A stretch of DNA of 39,594 nucleotides from JAAYQA01 sp964510345 (GCA_964510345.1 CAZEBB010000015.1:1-39594), one strand, 5' to 3'. Positions 1 to 7,791 are shown, numbered from the stretch's first letter. Numbers and translations are program-made. The notes: generated from the sequence alone by a model not told the origin.

Positions 1-19
1 ATGTTTCGTTGAATGAACT

Positions 20-54
20 AAAAAACCCATGAATCAATGATTCATGGGTTTTTT
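20..54 (-). terminator. Intrinsic terminator of tRNA-Ser
   Basis: A perfect 15-bp inverted repeat (20-34 with 40-54) has a 5-nt loop. The A-rich left arm gives a T-run on the minus strand, immediately 3' of the tRNA. The right arm also ends in T's, so it could work in both directions. Confidence 0.85.
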
Positions 55-142
55 GGCGGAGCGGGTGGGATTCGAACCCACGTGTGCTTTCACACAAACT
101 GATTTCGAGTCAGCCCCGTTATGACCACTTCGATACCGCTCC
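54..142 (-). tRNA. tRNA-Ser (anticodon CGA)
   Basis: Read on the minus strand, this is a complete tRNA that starts GGAGCGG and ends in an encoded CCA (54-56). The anticodon loop CTCGAAA sits on a CTGA/TCAG stem and gives anticodon CGA, which reads UCG. A long variable arm (complementary GTGTG and CACAC) marks it as a class II tRNA, as expected for serine. The T-arm carries GGTTCGAATCC. The terminator at 20-54 follows directly. Confidence 0.95.
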
Positions 143-283
143 TTGCGTGTCAACGATTATTCTACCACCATGATCGAACTTTTGCAAATCTCTGGGGCAG
201 CAAATGTGATAAAGGGACAGAATTGATTCAATTGAAGGTACATTGGGTTATCGATTTCACGAGATGTATAGTCGCGGTACTAA

Positions 284-312
284 TTGATATGACGAAATTG
301 CCATGATATAAT
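284..312 (+). promoter_or_regulatory. Promoter of the flavoprotein reductase gene
   Basis: -35 TTGATA (284-289) and -10 TATAAT (307-312) are separated by exactly 17 nt. A TG one base upstream of the -10 (304-305) makes it an extended -10 promoter. It lies about 40 bp before the start codon. The rest of 143-350 shows no other feature. Confidence 0.8.
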
Positions 313-350
313 AGTTAGGTAACAAAAAATCTTTTCAAGGGAGGACAAAC

Positions 351-2306
351 ATGAACAAACGTTTATTGGCGTTGTTGCTCGTGCTTGTGATGGTCGTCAG
401 TGCCTGTGCACCGGCGGCGACGACAGAAGCGCCGGCAGCAACGGACGCAGCGACGGAAGCAGCGACTACTGAGGCTGCACCGGCGGGTACAGGGACCTAT
501 ACGGCCGGTACATACGAAAAGACCGTCAAAGGATATGGTGGCGACCTCGTCGTCACATCAGTTTTTGCGGCGGACAAATTGGAAAGTGTCACCGTAGCGG
601 AAGGACATAGCGAAACTCCGAATATCGGAGCGACCGCAGCGGAAACTTTGCCGGCTAAGATCGTGGAAGCGCAATCGATCGGGATTGATGGAGTAGCTGG
701 AGCAACGATTACTTCGGATGCGATTAAATTGGCGGTTGAGCAAGCGCTGCAAGATGCAGGCGGCGATGTAGAGGCTTGGAAAGCAGCCGCTGCCGTTGGC
801 CCGGGCGAAGCACAGGTGAAAGATACGGAAATTGTCGTCATCGGTGGTGGCGGTGCCGGTTTAGCCGCTGCGGTGTCTGCAGCTGAGAACGGTGCGAAAG
901 TCATCTTGATCGAAAAGACGGCCGCTCTCGGCGGAAATACGGTACGCGCCGGTGGTCCGTACAATGCGTATGACCCGGAACGCCAAGCCGTGGTACCGGC
1001 AGCGAGTGAAGCGGCGATGGAGTCTGTGTATGCACTGACGGAAGTCGAAGCAAAAAATGAGCTGCATCAAAAGTATATCGATCAATTAAAGGCGGATTTA
1101 GAAGCCTATGAAGCGACGGATAAGTCGAAATTATTTGACTCGGTCGCTCTCCACTTCCTCCAAACCTATGGCGGCGGAGACTATGAAGCGAAACCTGAGT
1201 TCGTTGAAAAGCTAGCTTCTGAGTCGCTCGTCACCTCGGAGTGGATGGCAGCGAACGGCGTTGTCTGGAAAGATGATATCTCCACGGTGCCGGGCGGACT
1301 CTGGCCGAGAGCGCACGTGCCGCAAAATGCAGCAGGCGGCGACTATGTGAATGCCAGCGAAGCAAAGGGGAAGGAACTGGGCGTTGAGATCATCCTCGAC
1401 TGCAAGGGAAATTCCTTAATCGAAAAAGACGGCAGAATCGTCGGAGTGGAAGCGGAAATGTCGGACGGAACCCCGGTCACGATCAATGCGAGCAAGGCGG
1501 TCATCATCGCAACGGGTGGATTCGCAGCGAACAAGGAAATGAGAAAGCAATACGATCCTTCATTAGGCGAAAACCTCGGAACGACGAACTCCCCGGCGAT
1601 CATGGGTGAAGGAATCGTGATGGGTGAAGCGGTTGGCGCCAACACCATCGGTATGGAATTCATCCAAAGCTTGCCGCTGGGCGACCCTGAAACGGGAGCT
1701 CTCAACGCATGGATGGGCGGTATCGGCGTTGAGTATTACTATCAAATCAACAAAGAAGGGAAGCGCTTTATGGCGGAAGACGGACGTCGCGACGCGATGA
1801 CGGCTTCTCTCTTGGCACAAACTGACTCCATGAGCTATGTCATCACGGACACCAATATTGAAGGCGAAGACGGCATCAATATTTGGGGGGATGATATCGA
1901 AAAACTCGTCGCTGACGGAACGGTCTTCCGTGCCGACACGATCGAAGATCTCGCGACACAAATCGGTGTGGATCCTGCGGTTCTCCAAAAGACGCACGAC
2001 GATTTCAACAGCTATGTGGCGGCAGGTACCGACGCAGAGTTCGGACGCAATCTCTTTGGGGATCCCATTGATACGGCTCCGTTCTACGCATCGCCCAGAA
2101 TGCCCACCGTTCATCACACCATGGGTGGACTGGACATCAACCTACAATGCCAAGTCTTGGATAAAGACGGCAATGTGATCCCGGGACTGTACGCTGCAGG
2201 TGAAGTCACCGGCGGTATCCACGGGAAGAACCGACTCGGCGGAAATGCACTCGTCGACATTCATGTCTTTGGACGTGAAGCGGGCAAAAACGCAGCGGCT
2301 GAATAA
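351..2306 (+). CDS. Secreted flavinylated FAD-dependent reductase (fumarate/urocanate reductase family)
   Basis: This is a 651-residue lipoprotein. A signal peptide ends in a lipobox with Cys19, followed by an Ala/Thr/Glu-rich linker (about 20-47). Next comes an FMN-binding domain (about 48-135) with the flavinylation motif DGVAGAT (113-119); Thr119 would carry FMN attached by an ApbE-type transferase. From about 158 there is an FAD domain with the dinucleotide motif VVIGGGGAG. The C-terminal HHTMGG and GKNRLGGNAL motifs are typical of the flavocytochrome-c/fumarate reductase family. This two-flavin design is that of extracellular reductases fed by flavin-based electron transport. The substrate (fumarate, urocanate or another enoate) cannot be told from sequence. 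Start: ATG after AAGGGAGG (337-344). It has its own promoter and terminator, and no apbE is nearby. Confidence 0.88.
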   Translation: MNKRLLALLLVLVMVVSACAPAATTEAPAATDAATEAATTEAAPAGTGTYTAGTYEKTVKGYGGDLVVTSVFAADKLESVTVAEGHSETPNIGATAAETLPAKIVEAQSIGIDGVAGATITSDAIKLAVEQALQDAGGDVEAWKAAAAVGPGEAQVKDTEIVVIGGGGAGLAAAVSAAENGAKVILIEKTAALGGNTVRAGGPYNAYDPERQAVVPAASEAAMESVYALTEVEAKNELHQKYIDQLKADLEAYEATDKSKLFDSVALHFLQTYGGGDYEAKPEFVEKLASESLVTSEWMAANGVVWKDDISTVPGGLWPRAHVPQNAAGGDYVNASEAKGKELGVEIILDCKGNSLIEKDGRIVGVEAEMSDGTPVTINASKAVIIATGGFAANKEMRKQYDPSLGENLGTTNSPAIMGEGIVMGEAVGANTIGMEFIQSLPLGDPETGALNAWMGGIGVEYYYQINKEGKRFMAEDGRRDAMTASLLAQTDSMSYVITDTNIEGEDGINIWGDDIEKLVADGTVFRADTIEDLATQIGVDPAVLQKTHDDFNSYVAAGTDAEFGRNLFGDPIDTAPFYASPRMPTVHHTMGGLDINLQCQVLDKDGNVIPGLYAAGEVTGGIHGKNRLGGNALVDIHVFGREAGKNAAAE

Positions 2307-2319
2307 GAACGAGAACCCA

Positions 2320-2351
2320 AAGGGGGCAGGTGAACCACTTGCCTCCTTTTT
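2320..2351 (+). terminator. Terminator of the flavoprotein gene
   Basis: Arms 2320-2331 and 2337-2348 pair over 12 bp, including G-U pairs, with a 5-nt loop. A T-run follows. Confidence 0.75.
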
Positions 2352-2361
2352 GTATGCACAC

Positions 2362-2393
2362 AAAAAAACGCCCCGCGGGGTAACGGGGCGTTT
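2362..2393 (-). terminator. Terminator of folT
   Basis: AAACGCCCCG (2366-2375) pairs with CGGGGCGTTT (2384-2393). On the minus strand the stem is followed by a run of T's (2362-2368). It lies just past the folT stop codon. Confidence 0.85.
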
Positions 2394-2400
2394 GCTCTAG

Positions 2401-2922
2401 CTAGTTGGCGCTTATTTCACGCATAAATTGCGGAATGGTAAGGATGCGCTTTTGTACGACGTAAATCGTAAGAATGTGCACCGGGATCATGAGCAGCGCT
2501 TGTGCGATACGGCTCATGAGTAGTGGCAGATACGCCTTGCCGTACAACATGGACAGCCAAATCGGCGTGGTTCCCATGGTGACGACCAAAGTGAGCGTGA
2601 TGGATGCTGCGGCGATATGCCATACTTTGATGTCGCTGCGATGCAGGAAGATCCCAAAGATGAGCCCTGTCAGCGCTGCGTTCAGCGTAAAGCCGGGGAA
2701 GAACGGGCCGCTCGGGAAGAGCGTTGCACCGATCAAGTCAGCGATGACGGCGCCGGTTGCCGCTGTCAGCGGACCGTATAAGATGCCCATCACTGCGATC
2801 GGCAAAAACTGAAAACCGATGCGGACGATCGGCGTATTGATGGAAAGAAATCGGGTTAAGACGATCTCTAACGCGATCAACAAACCGACAAAAACTAATG
2901 TTCTGGTACTGCTTTTTTTCAT
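2401..2922 (-). CDS. folT: Folate ECF transporter, substrate-binding (S) component
   Basis: This 173-residue integral membrane protein has about six hydrophobic segments and a short basic N-terminus (MKKSSTR), the size and layout of ECF S components. The sequence FQFLPIAVMGILYGP followed by an ATGAVIADLIG-like stretch matches the FolT family. It would capture folates and dock with a shared EcfA/A'/T module encoded elsewhere. The assignment is strongly backed by a THF riboswitch directly upstream and by folC just before it on the same strand. Start: ATG at 2922 with AAGGAGGG at 2938-2931, 8 nt away. That SD can be masked by the riboswitch expression platform. Confidence 0.9.
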   Translation of the reverse strand: MKKSSTRTLVFVGLLIALEIVLTRFLSINTPIVRIGFQFLPIAVMGILYGPLTAATGAVIADLIGATLFPSGPFFPGFTLNAALTGLIFGIFLHRSDIKVWHIAAASITLTLVVTMGTTPIWLSMLYGKAYLPLLMSRIAQALLMIPVHILTIYVVQKRILTIPQFMREISAN

Positions 2923-2923
2923 G

Positions 2924-2960
2924 AAAAAAACCCTCCTTCGTTACGTAGCCACTGAAGAGG
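2924..2960 (-). promoter_or_regulatory. Expression platform: SD-masking / terminator hairpin
   Basis: On the minus strand CCTCTTC (2960-2954) can pair with GAAGGAGG (2939-2932, one bulge), burying the folT Shine-Dalgarno. The hairpin is followed directly by seven T's (2930-2924), so it could terminate transcription, block translation, or both. A competing hairpin pairs AAGAG (2969-2965) with CTCTT (2959-2955) inside GCCAC/GTGGC (2977-2973 with 2952-2948). That competitor shares bases with riboswitch stem P1. Confidence 0.6.
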
Positions 2961-2974
2961 ATTTCTCTTTTCGT

Positions 2975-3067
2975 GGCAGCGGATGCGAAAATACATCGTG
3001 GGATTTCCCTTCGTCCGATGACAACACCCCATTCATCGGCACTTAACGCGTATTTCCTACTCTGACC
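2975..3067 (-). ncRNA. Tetrahydrofolate (THF) riboswitch
   Basis: On the minus strand the leader contains, in order, a GTAGG segment, CGCGTTAAGTGCCGATG, GGGGTGTTGTCATCGG, ACGAAGGGAAATCCCACGA and GCATCCGCTGCC. These are the conserved blocks of the folT-type THF riboswitch (RF01831). P1 forms between GGTCAG (3067-3062) and CTGCC (2979-2975) with one bulged U. The CCGATG/CATCGG and GGGaaaTCCC hairpins are both present. Its position between folC and folT fits feedback control of folate uptake. Confidence 0.92.
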
Positions 3068-3126
3068 AATCTTGTACAAGTCATATATACCCAGTTATGG
3101 GTCATTTAACTCATATTGTGCTTGAC

Positions 3127-4389
3127 TCACTGACAGTTGAAGAACTTTCGGACCTCGTCGATCAATGTGAGTGTACCAAAGACGCAGATGACCTCGTCCG
3201 GTTTCACACGCTCCATCGTTTGCGACAGGGCCTGAGAGACACTTTCGATGACATCGACCTCTGCATGGTATTCACGCAATGAACGTGCGAGTTCATTTGC
3301 CGGTAGCGCCCGGTCACTATGTGGCGTAACGGCAATCCATCGCGATGGAAGTGAGGCAAAACATTCGACAACTTTATTATACTCTTTATCGGCTAAAATT
3401 CCAACTATCATGGTGATGCACTGTCCCGGAAAATATGTTTGGAGATTTTCCAGAAGGCTGGCGGCCCCTTGGGGATTGTGCGCTCCGTCAAGAATGACCG
3501 TCGGCGCCGTATGCAGAACTTCAAATCGACCCGGCCAACGAACGGCGGATAAGCCGCGTTTGAGGCTCTCTGTGCTGATGCTCCAACCCAAGTGGCGCAG
3601 CTGTTCCACTGCGCATAGCGCGGTGGCGGCGTTTTGCAATTGATACTGACCGAGAAGTGCCAGGGTGTATCTTTCACCGGCGTACAGGAAATCTTGGCCG
3701 GTCAATGCATGGGTCAGCGGTGTCAGCGAATCTCTTTTAGCTATCGACAGATCAGCCGACTTCTCGCGGGCGATTCGACGAATCACGTCGGTCACAGCTT
3801 CGTCTTGCTCGGCCAGCACGACGGGTGCTCCTTCTTTGATGATCCCGGCTTTTTGCTCGGCAATCGCTTCAATCGTGTCGCCTAATTCCTTGATATGGTC
3901 CTTGCCGATCGGGGTAATTATGGAGAGAACAGGTTTTGAAATCACATTGGTCGCATCCAAAAGTCCGCCCATTCCGGTTTCGATAATCCCGATCTCGCAG
4001 TTTTCGGCGAAGTACAAAAAACTCAGCGCCGTAATGAGCTCATACTCTGTGGGTTTTTGTTCCATGCCTTCAGCGGCTTCTTTCATGCGCTCCGTAAGCC
4101 GAGCGATATCCTCTTCAGCGATCGGCTCACCGCCGATCATCATGCGCTCCCCAAAATAGTGAATTGCGGGCGATGTATACAGACCCGTGCGGTAGCCGGC
4201 CTGGGTGAGGATTTCTGCAAGCATTGCGGCCGTAGAACCCTTACCGTTGGTTCCGGCGATGTGGATGGTGGGAATCTGATCTTGCGGGTTGCCCAAACGC
4301 TGCATCAGCTCACGCATACGCGTTAAGCCAAGGATACTGCCCATCCATGACGTGCTGTAAATATATTCCATAGCCTGTTCGTAATTCAT
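3127..4389 (-). CDS. folC: Bifunctional folylpolyglutamate synthase / dihydrofolate synthase
   Basis: This 420-residue Mur-ligase-family enzyme adds glutamate to dihydropteroate and to folates. The P-loop GTNGKGST lies at 46-53. Further family marks are TSPAIHYFGERM, ETGMGGLLDATN, ITPIGKDH, AEQKAGIIK and VILDGAHNPQGAASL near the C-terminal domain boundary. The length is normal for FolC. Start: ATG after GGGAGG. It lies upstream of folT on the same strand; the roughly 60 nt between its stop codon and the riboswitch hold only a weak 5-bp hairpin (ACCCA/TGGGT), so some read-through is possible. Polyglutamation traps the folate that FolT imports, which makes this a small folate salvage unit. Confidence 0.95.
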   Translation of the reverse strand: MNYEQAMEYIYSTSWMGSILGLTRMRELMQRLGNPQDQIPTIHIAGTNGKGSTAAMLAEILTQAGYRTGLYTSPAIHYFGERMMIGGEPIAEEDIARLTERMKEAAEGMEQKPTEYELITALSFLYFAENCEIGIIETGMGGLLDATNVISKPVLSIITPIGKDHIKELGDTIEAIAEQKAGIIKEGAPVVLAEQDEAVTDVIRRIAREKSADLSIAKRDSLTPLTHALTGQDFLYAGERYTLALLGQYQLQNAATALCAVEQLRHLGWSISTESLKRGLSAVRWPGRFEVLHTAPTVILDGAHNPQGAASLLENLQTYFPGQCITMIVGILADKEYNKVVECFASLPSRWIAVTPHSDRALPANELARSLREYHAEVDVIESVSQALSQTMERVKPDEVICVFGTLTLIDEVRKFFNCQ

Positions 4390-4418
4390 AGCGTTCCTCC
4401 CGTTGATTAAGTGATCTT

Positions 4419-4446
4419 ATTATACAATGATTTTTTGTTTTGGAAA
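4419..4446 (-). promoter_or_regulatory. Probable folC promoter
   Basis: On the minus strand there is a perfect -10 TATAAT (4424-4419). A weak -35 TTTCCA (4446-4441) sits 16 nt upstream. Confidence 0.5.
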
Positions 4447-4456
4447 GCTGGGGGTG

Positions 4457-4486
4457 TTGATTGAGTCTTACAAACACGGGTATAAA
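4457..4486 (+). promoter_or_regulatory. Probable promoter of the leader before the DUF2325-like gene
   Basis: -35 TTGATT (4457-4462) and -10 TATAAA (4481-4486) have an 18-nt spacer. Transcription would start near 4493, giving a leader of about 240 nt. Confidence 0.5.
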
Positions 4487-4492
4487 TTCAAT

Positions 4493-4691
4493 ATCAAGTG
4501 AGAGAGAATAAGAACTTTAATTGCTCACAGAGCCGAGCGTCAGGCAATCCGCGTGCACGATGGTAGAATGAGAAAGAAAACCTTCACATGACTTTACAAG
4601 ATCCATGCACAGGGTTATACTTGAAAAGAAGAATCATATTTCTTCTTCCTTTCTACCGCCTATGAGTATTCATAGGCGGTCCTCTTTTTTT
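4493..4691 (+). ncRNA. Structured leader or small RNA ending in a strong terminator
   Basis: The stretch between the promoter at 4457 and the gene at 4735 has no credible ORF but shows pairing. GTGAG near 4499 pairs with CTCAC near 4525. GGTAGAA (4562-4568) pairs with TTCTACC (4651-4657). An AGAAGAA/TTCTTCT hairpin lies around 4627-4647. The distal TTCTACC overlaps the terminator stem at 4655, so the two folds partly exclude each other. It may be a regulatory leader or a free small RNA. I match it to no known family. Confidence 0.4.
4655..4691 (+). terminator. Intrinsic terminator or attenuator before the DUF2325-like gene
   Basis: ACCGCCTATGA (4655-4665) and TCATAGGCGGT (4670-4680) form a perfect 11-bp stem with a 4-nt loop. 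A T-rich tract (4684-4691) follows. It lies 44 bp before the start codon of a gene on the same strand. Confidence 0.8.
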
Positions 4692-4734
4692 CGGAACCCA
4701 TGAGTGATTAACAACTTAATAATTGGAGGGAATA

Positions 4735-5778
4735 ATGGATAAGCTACGAATTTTAGAAGAGATTAAGAAGGACATCGTAGCCTCGGTATCCACTCTTCGG
4801 ATCGAGACGCTATCAAGAGAAGTACGAAAGCTGAGCAGCTATATCTCCATCTTACAGGCGATTAACGACTTGCCGGAAGAAAGTAATAGCAAGGATGAAA
4901 GCGCTTCCTTGGACACGTCGGGCACAGAAGAAGTCAAAGACGATATTAACCACTTATACACGGGTCGATTTCATCGTGAGCTGACCGGTGGATCCGTGGG
5001 TTCTTTTCGTGTATTTGTGCCGGAGTCGGTCGTTCGGAACTTGCGTTTGCAGGACGGCGACTGGGTGCGCGCCAAAGGCTTGAAGTCGATCGTATTGCGC
5101 AATGGGAATATCCGCACGCTGTACGACTACACATTGTTACGGAGGACGACAGAAATCCTGCCTTCAGAACGCAAAGAACTCAATTTGATCCGCGTCCACT
5201 ACGATGATGAGCTCTCTCATCATTACATTGATGTACAAGATGAAATCGAAAATTACGATCGCTTAGTCCTCAACGAAAGAGATATCAAGCAGTTGGAAAT
5301 CGGACAGGGGGACTGGGTTGACTATGCCTACTACGAAAGCGAGCCGTCGGCCGGCCGCGTGATCTGGAAGCACAAGCTACCGTATCGACTGCTCGAGATG
5401 ACAGAACCGCAGGAACCGCCGTCGTTGGCGGAGGGAGCCGCTTTTTTTCGCGATAAGGGAATCGTCGTCATCGGTACACTGAATGATGCGCTGCCGATTC
5501 AGGAGGCGATCGAAGAATATGGCGGGCAGCTGTCGTTTCTGGGGGGAGATGAGCGGTTCGACACCATGGAACGCGTCGCCCAGGCGGGCGATGAACTCGT
5601 CGTCGTCGTCGACAGTATCGCGCCGAGCGGAATGAAAAAAGTGCAAGATATCGCCGAGCGGCTTCGTTTGCCGATATTGTATGTGCGCGATATGGACAAA
5701 AATCGCTTCCTCGTAACACTTATGCACAATGAACCGAATTTGTTGTTAATTGACAAGGATAATTCGGAAGAAGAATGA
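4735..5778 (+). CDS. DUF2325-like protein of unknown function
   Basis: This is a soluble 347-residue protein. Residues 1-50 look helical (possible coiled coil), followed by an acidic Ser/Asp/Glu-rich linker. A central part (about 70-225) contains two similar-looking halves (FRVFVPESVVRNLRLQDGDW and a later LVLNERDIKQLEIGQGDW), suggesting an internal duplication. The C-terminal 100 residues (GIVVIGTLNDALPIQEAIEE through DELVVVVDSIAPSGM to RLPILYVRDMDKNRF) look like a DUF2325 domain, a Rossmann-like fold with no settled function. The start is ATG at 4735 behind GGAGGG (4725-4730); an in-frame TTG at 4723 overlaps the SD and is unlikely. Expression probably depends on the leader and terminator just upstream. 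The domain call is from memory of the family pattern. Confidence 0.65.
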   Translation: MDKLRILEEIKKDIVASVSTLRIETLSREVRKLSSYISILQAINDLPEESNSKDESASLDTSGTEEVKDDINHLYTGRFHRELTGGSVGSFRVFVPESVVRNLRLQDGDWVRAKGLKSIVLRNGNIRTLYDYTLLRRTTEILPSERKELNLIRVHYDDELSHHYIDVQDEIENYDRLVLNERDIKQLEIGQGDWVDYAYYESEPSAGRVIWKHKLPYRLLEMTEPQEPPSLAEGAAFFRDKGIVVIGTLNDALPIQEAIEEYGGQLSFLGGDERFDTMERVAQAGDELVVVVDSIAPSGMKKVQDIAERLRLPILYVRDMDKNRFLVTLMHNEPNLLLIDKDNSEEE

Positions 5779-5788
5779 TAGAATGACA

Positions 5789-5812
5789 AAAGGCTGACTC
5801 GTGTCAGCCTTT
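5789..5812. terminator. Bidirectional terminator between the DUF2325-like gene and serA
   Basis: AAAGGCTGAC and GTCAGCCTTT form a perfect 10-bp stem with a TCGT loop. It lies between two convergent stop codons, so it can serve both genes. Confidence 0.85.
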
Positions 5813-5836
5813 ATCAGACATTCAATACACACTGAA

Positions 5837-7012
5837 TTAGTAGTTATTGTTTCGGATGAGTCGGGCGTGGACGATCCCCGGTTGTTCGTCCAAGAAGGTT
5901 TTGACTTCTTGCAGCTTCTCCGGATCGACTTCGCCAATGTCGACGAGGGTGTACGCATATTCGCCTCGGCTTCGGTTTAAGATATTGTCGATATTGATGC
6001 CGCGCTCACCTAATGCAGTGGAGATCAGTGCGACCATATTGGCGATATTGCGGTTGATGATGCACAGGCGGTTGGGCGTATGCAGTTCTAGGCGAACGTC
6101 CGGGAAGTTGACCGAGTTGCGAATGTTGCCGTACAACAGGAAGTCGCGCATCGAATCCGCCGCCATGATGGCGCAGTTCACTTCGGCTTCGACCGTAGAG
6201 GCACCCAGATGCGGGAAGGTCAGCACATCGTTGCGGGACAGCAAGCGTGCGTCTGCAAAGTCGGTTGAGTAGCCGCCAATGCGTTTTTCGTCCAGTGCGA
6301 CCACGAGCGCATCGATATCGACCAATTCTCCGCGCGAGAAGTTCATCCAGATCGCATTGGGTTTGCTCAAAGCGAGCATCTCTTTGCTGATAATATGGTG
6401 GTTGGCTTTGTTATAGGGGATGTGAAGGGTGATATAGTCACAGTCCGCAATTAAAGACTCCAAGTCGTTCACGATGTCGATATGCATCGCGCTGAGCCAA
6501 ATCGGTTTCGTCTTCATGAAGGGATCATACCCTTTGACTTTCATGCCGAGGTCGGCTGCGTTTTGTGCGATGCGGTGACCAATTGCACCAAGGCCCACGA
6601 TACCCAGCGACTTACCCAATAGCTCCGATCCCACAAATTGTTTTTTGCCCTTTTCCGCCTGCTTGCCGAGGTCGTCCCCTTCCAGGTGTCGCGCCCATCG
6701 CACGGCCGGCATCAGATTACGAGAGACGGCGATCATCGCAGCGATCACGAGCTCTTTTACGGCATTGGAATTGGCGCCGGGCGTGTTAAATACGACAATG
6801 CCTCGTTCTGTACATGCGTCGATCGGGATATTGTTCGTTCCGGCACCCGCGCGCGCAATGGCTTGGACGCTGTCGGGGATGACTTCATCGTGTAGATCCT
6901 GGCTGCGCAGAATGATCCCGGATGGGTTCTCATCGGAGATCATAAAGTTCTCCGGCTCTAAATGAGAAAGCCCTTCTTGTGCGATCGAGTTATACAATCG
7001 TATATGATACAT
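5837..7012 (-). CDS. serA: D-3-phosphoglycerate dehydrogenase (short, ACT-domain form)
   Basis: This catalyses the first step of serine synthesis, NAD-dependent oxidation of 3-phosphoglycerate. The 391-residue protein has the D-2-hydroxyacid dehydrogenase fold: RAGAGTNNIPID in the substrate domain, NAD motif GLGAIG (140-145), catalytic Arg in NFSRGELVD and catalytic His in FPHLGAST. An ACT domain fills the last 75 residues (CIINRNIANMVALISTALGE onward) and is the likely site of serine feedback. Start choice: ATG at 7012, 11 nt after AAAGGA. A GTG at 7021 is also in frame but only 2 nt from that SD, so I prefer ATG. The gene is monocistronic, divergent from the Crp/Fnr gene and convergent with the DUF2325-like gene. 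Confidence 0.93.
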   Translation of the reverse strand: MYHIRLYNSIAQEGLSHLEPENFMISDENPSGIILRSQDLHDEVIPDSVQAIARAGAGTNNIPIDACTERGIVVFNTPGANSNAVKELVIAAMIAVSRNLMPAVRWARHLEGDDLGKQAEKGKKQFVGSELLGKSLGIVGLGAIGHRIAQNAADLGMKVKGYDPFMKTKPIWLSAMHIDIVNDLESLIADCDYITLHIPYNKANHHIISKEMLALSKPNAIWMNFSRGELVDIDALVVALDEKRIGGYSTDFADARLLSRNDVLTFPHLGASTVEAEVNCAIMAADSMRDFLLYGNIRNSVNFPDVRLELHTPNRLCIINRNIANMVALISTALGERGINIDNILNRSRGEYAYTLVDIGEVDPEKLQEVKTFLDEQPGIVHARLIRNNNY

Positions 7013-7045
7013 ACAAATCACTATCCTTTACTGTAAATATAAAGA

Positions 7046-7054
7046 ATTATACCA
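7046..7054 (-). promoter_or_regulatory. Probable extended -10 of the serA promoter
   Basis: On the minus strand TGGTATAAT combines a perfect -10 (7051-7046) with an extended TG. No good -35 is visible. I found no confident promoter for the divergent regulator at 7113. Confidence 0.55.
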
Positions 7055-7112
7055 TAATTAACACTAGATAGATATCCCAATTGTATCGATCATGTAAAAA
7101 AGAGAGGAAGTC

Positions 7113-7772
7113 ATGGTAAAGAACATTCCGTTTTTCCAAAACTTAAGCCAAGAAGAGGTTCAGCAGCTACTCGCTAAACCGTCAGTGACCGAACTCAAAT
7201 TTGCCAAGGGGAGTTTTGTTTTTCAGCAAGATGACGAACCGAAATTTGTGTATATCCTGTTGTCCGGCGTTGTACAGGTAGAGGCCATCGGGGAAAGCGG
7301 GCGGAGACTTTTTTTGAACCGATTCTCAGAACCCGGCAGCGTGTTCGCCGAGGTATTCGCCTTTTTGCCGCATAAGCGATACGACTATAGCTGTCGTGCG
7401 ATCAAAGACTCTCGTGTGCTCGCCATTGATCGCGATTTCTTGCGTCCGGAAGACAACGAGGATCCGATCGCGCAAAAACTTTTGATCGGTATGCTGACGA
7501 TTCTCTCGGAGAAGGCGTTTATGCTCAATCAAAAGCTTCTCATCGTCGGAGAGATGACCTTGCGCTCCAAGATCATCAAATACTTGCAGAAAAAATCTGA
7601 GATCGATGGCATTGCCGATATCAATTTCAATCGAGAGGAGATGGCCGACTTTTTAGGGACGACGAGGCCGTCGCTTTCGCGTGAGCTGAAGAAGATGGAG
7701 AATGAGGGAATTATTACGATTTCTAGACGTTTGATCCATATAAATGAGGAGAAAAGTAACGAATGTTACTGA
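7113..7772 (+). CDS. Crp/Fnr-family transcriptional regulator (HcpR-like by context)
   Basis: This 219-residue regulator has an N-terminal cyclic-nucleotide-binding-type beta barrel (about 5-115) and a C-terminal winged helix-turn-helix. The recognition region is NREEMADFLGTTRPSLSREL (about 172-191), the usual Crp/Fnr pattern. It lacks the N-terminal cysteine set of Fnr, so an iron-sulfur oxygen sensor is unlikely; HcpR proteins are known to respond to nitrosative stress. It sits directly before hcp, and a palindrome overlapping its own 3' end lies at the activator position of the hcp promoter. I infer that it activates the hcp operon. Start: ATG after AGAGAGGAAG. Confidence 0.85.
   Translation: MVKNIPFFQNLSQEEVQQLLAKPSVTELKFAKGSFVFQQDDEPKFVYILLSGVVQVEAIGESGRRLFLNRFSEPGSVFAEVFAFLPHKRYDYSCRAIKDSRVLAIDRDFLRPEDNEDPIAQKLLIGMLTILSEKAFMLNQKLLIVGEMTLRSKIIKYLQKKSEIDGIADINFNREEMADFLGTTRPSLSRELKKMENEGIITISRRLIHINEEKSNECY
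7755..7770. promoter_or_regulatory. Palindromic operator for the Crp/Fnr regulator
   Basis: AGTAACgaatGTTACT is a perfect 6-4-6 inverted repeat. Its centre (7762.5) lies about 41.5 bp upstream of the transcription start predicted from the -10 at 7792. That is the standard class II activator position for Crp/Fnr proteins. It overlaps the last codons of the regulator gene. Confidence 0.7.
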
Positions 7773-7791
7773 AAAAGGGTCGATTTATGGA

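Noticed and set aside
121..306. 61-codon plus-strand frame
   Set aside because: It runs across the tRNA-Ser gene and into the next promoter, and has no SD.
4493..4691. Known small RNA such as 6S or SRP RNA
   Set aside because: The conserved sequence blocks of those RNAs are not present. It is left as an unassigned leader.
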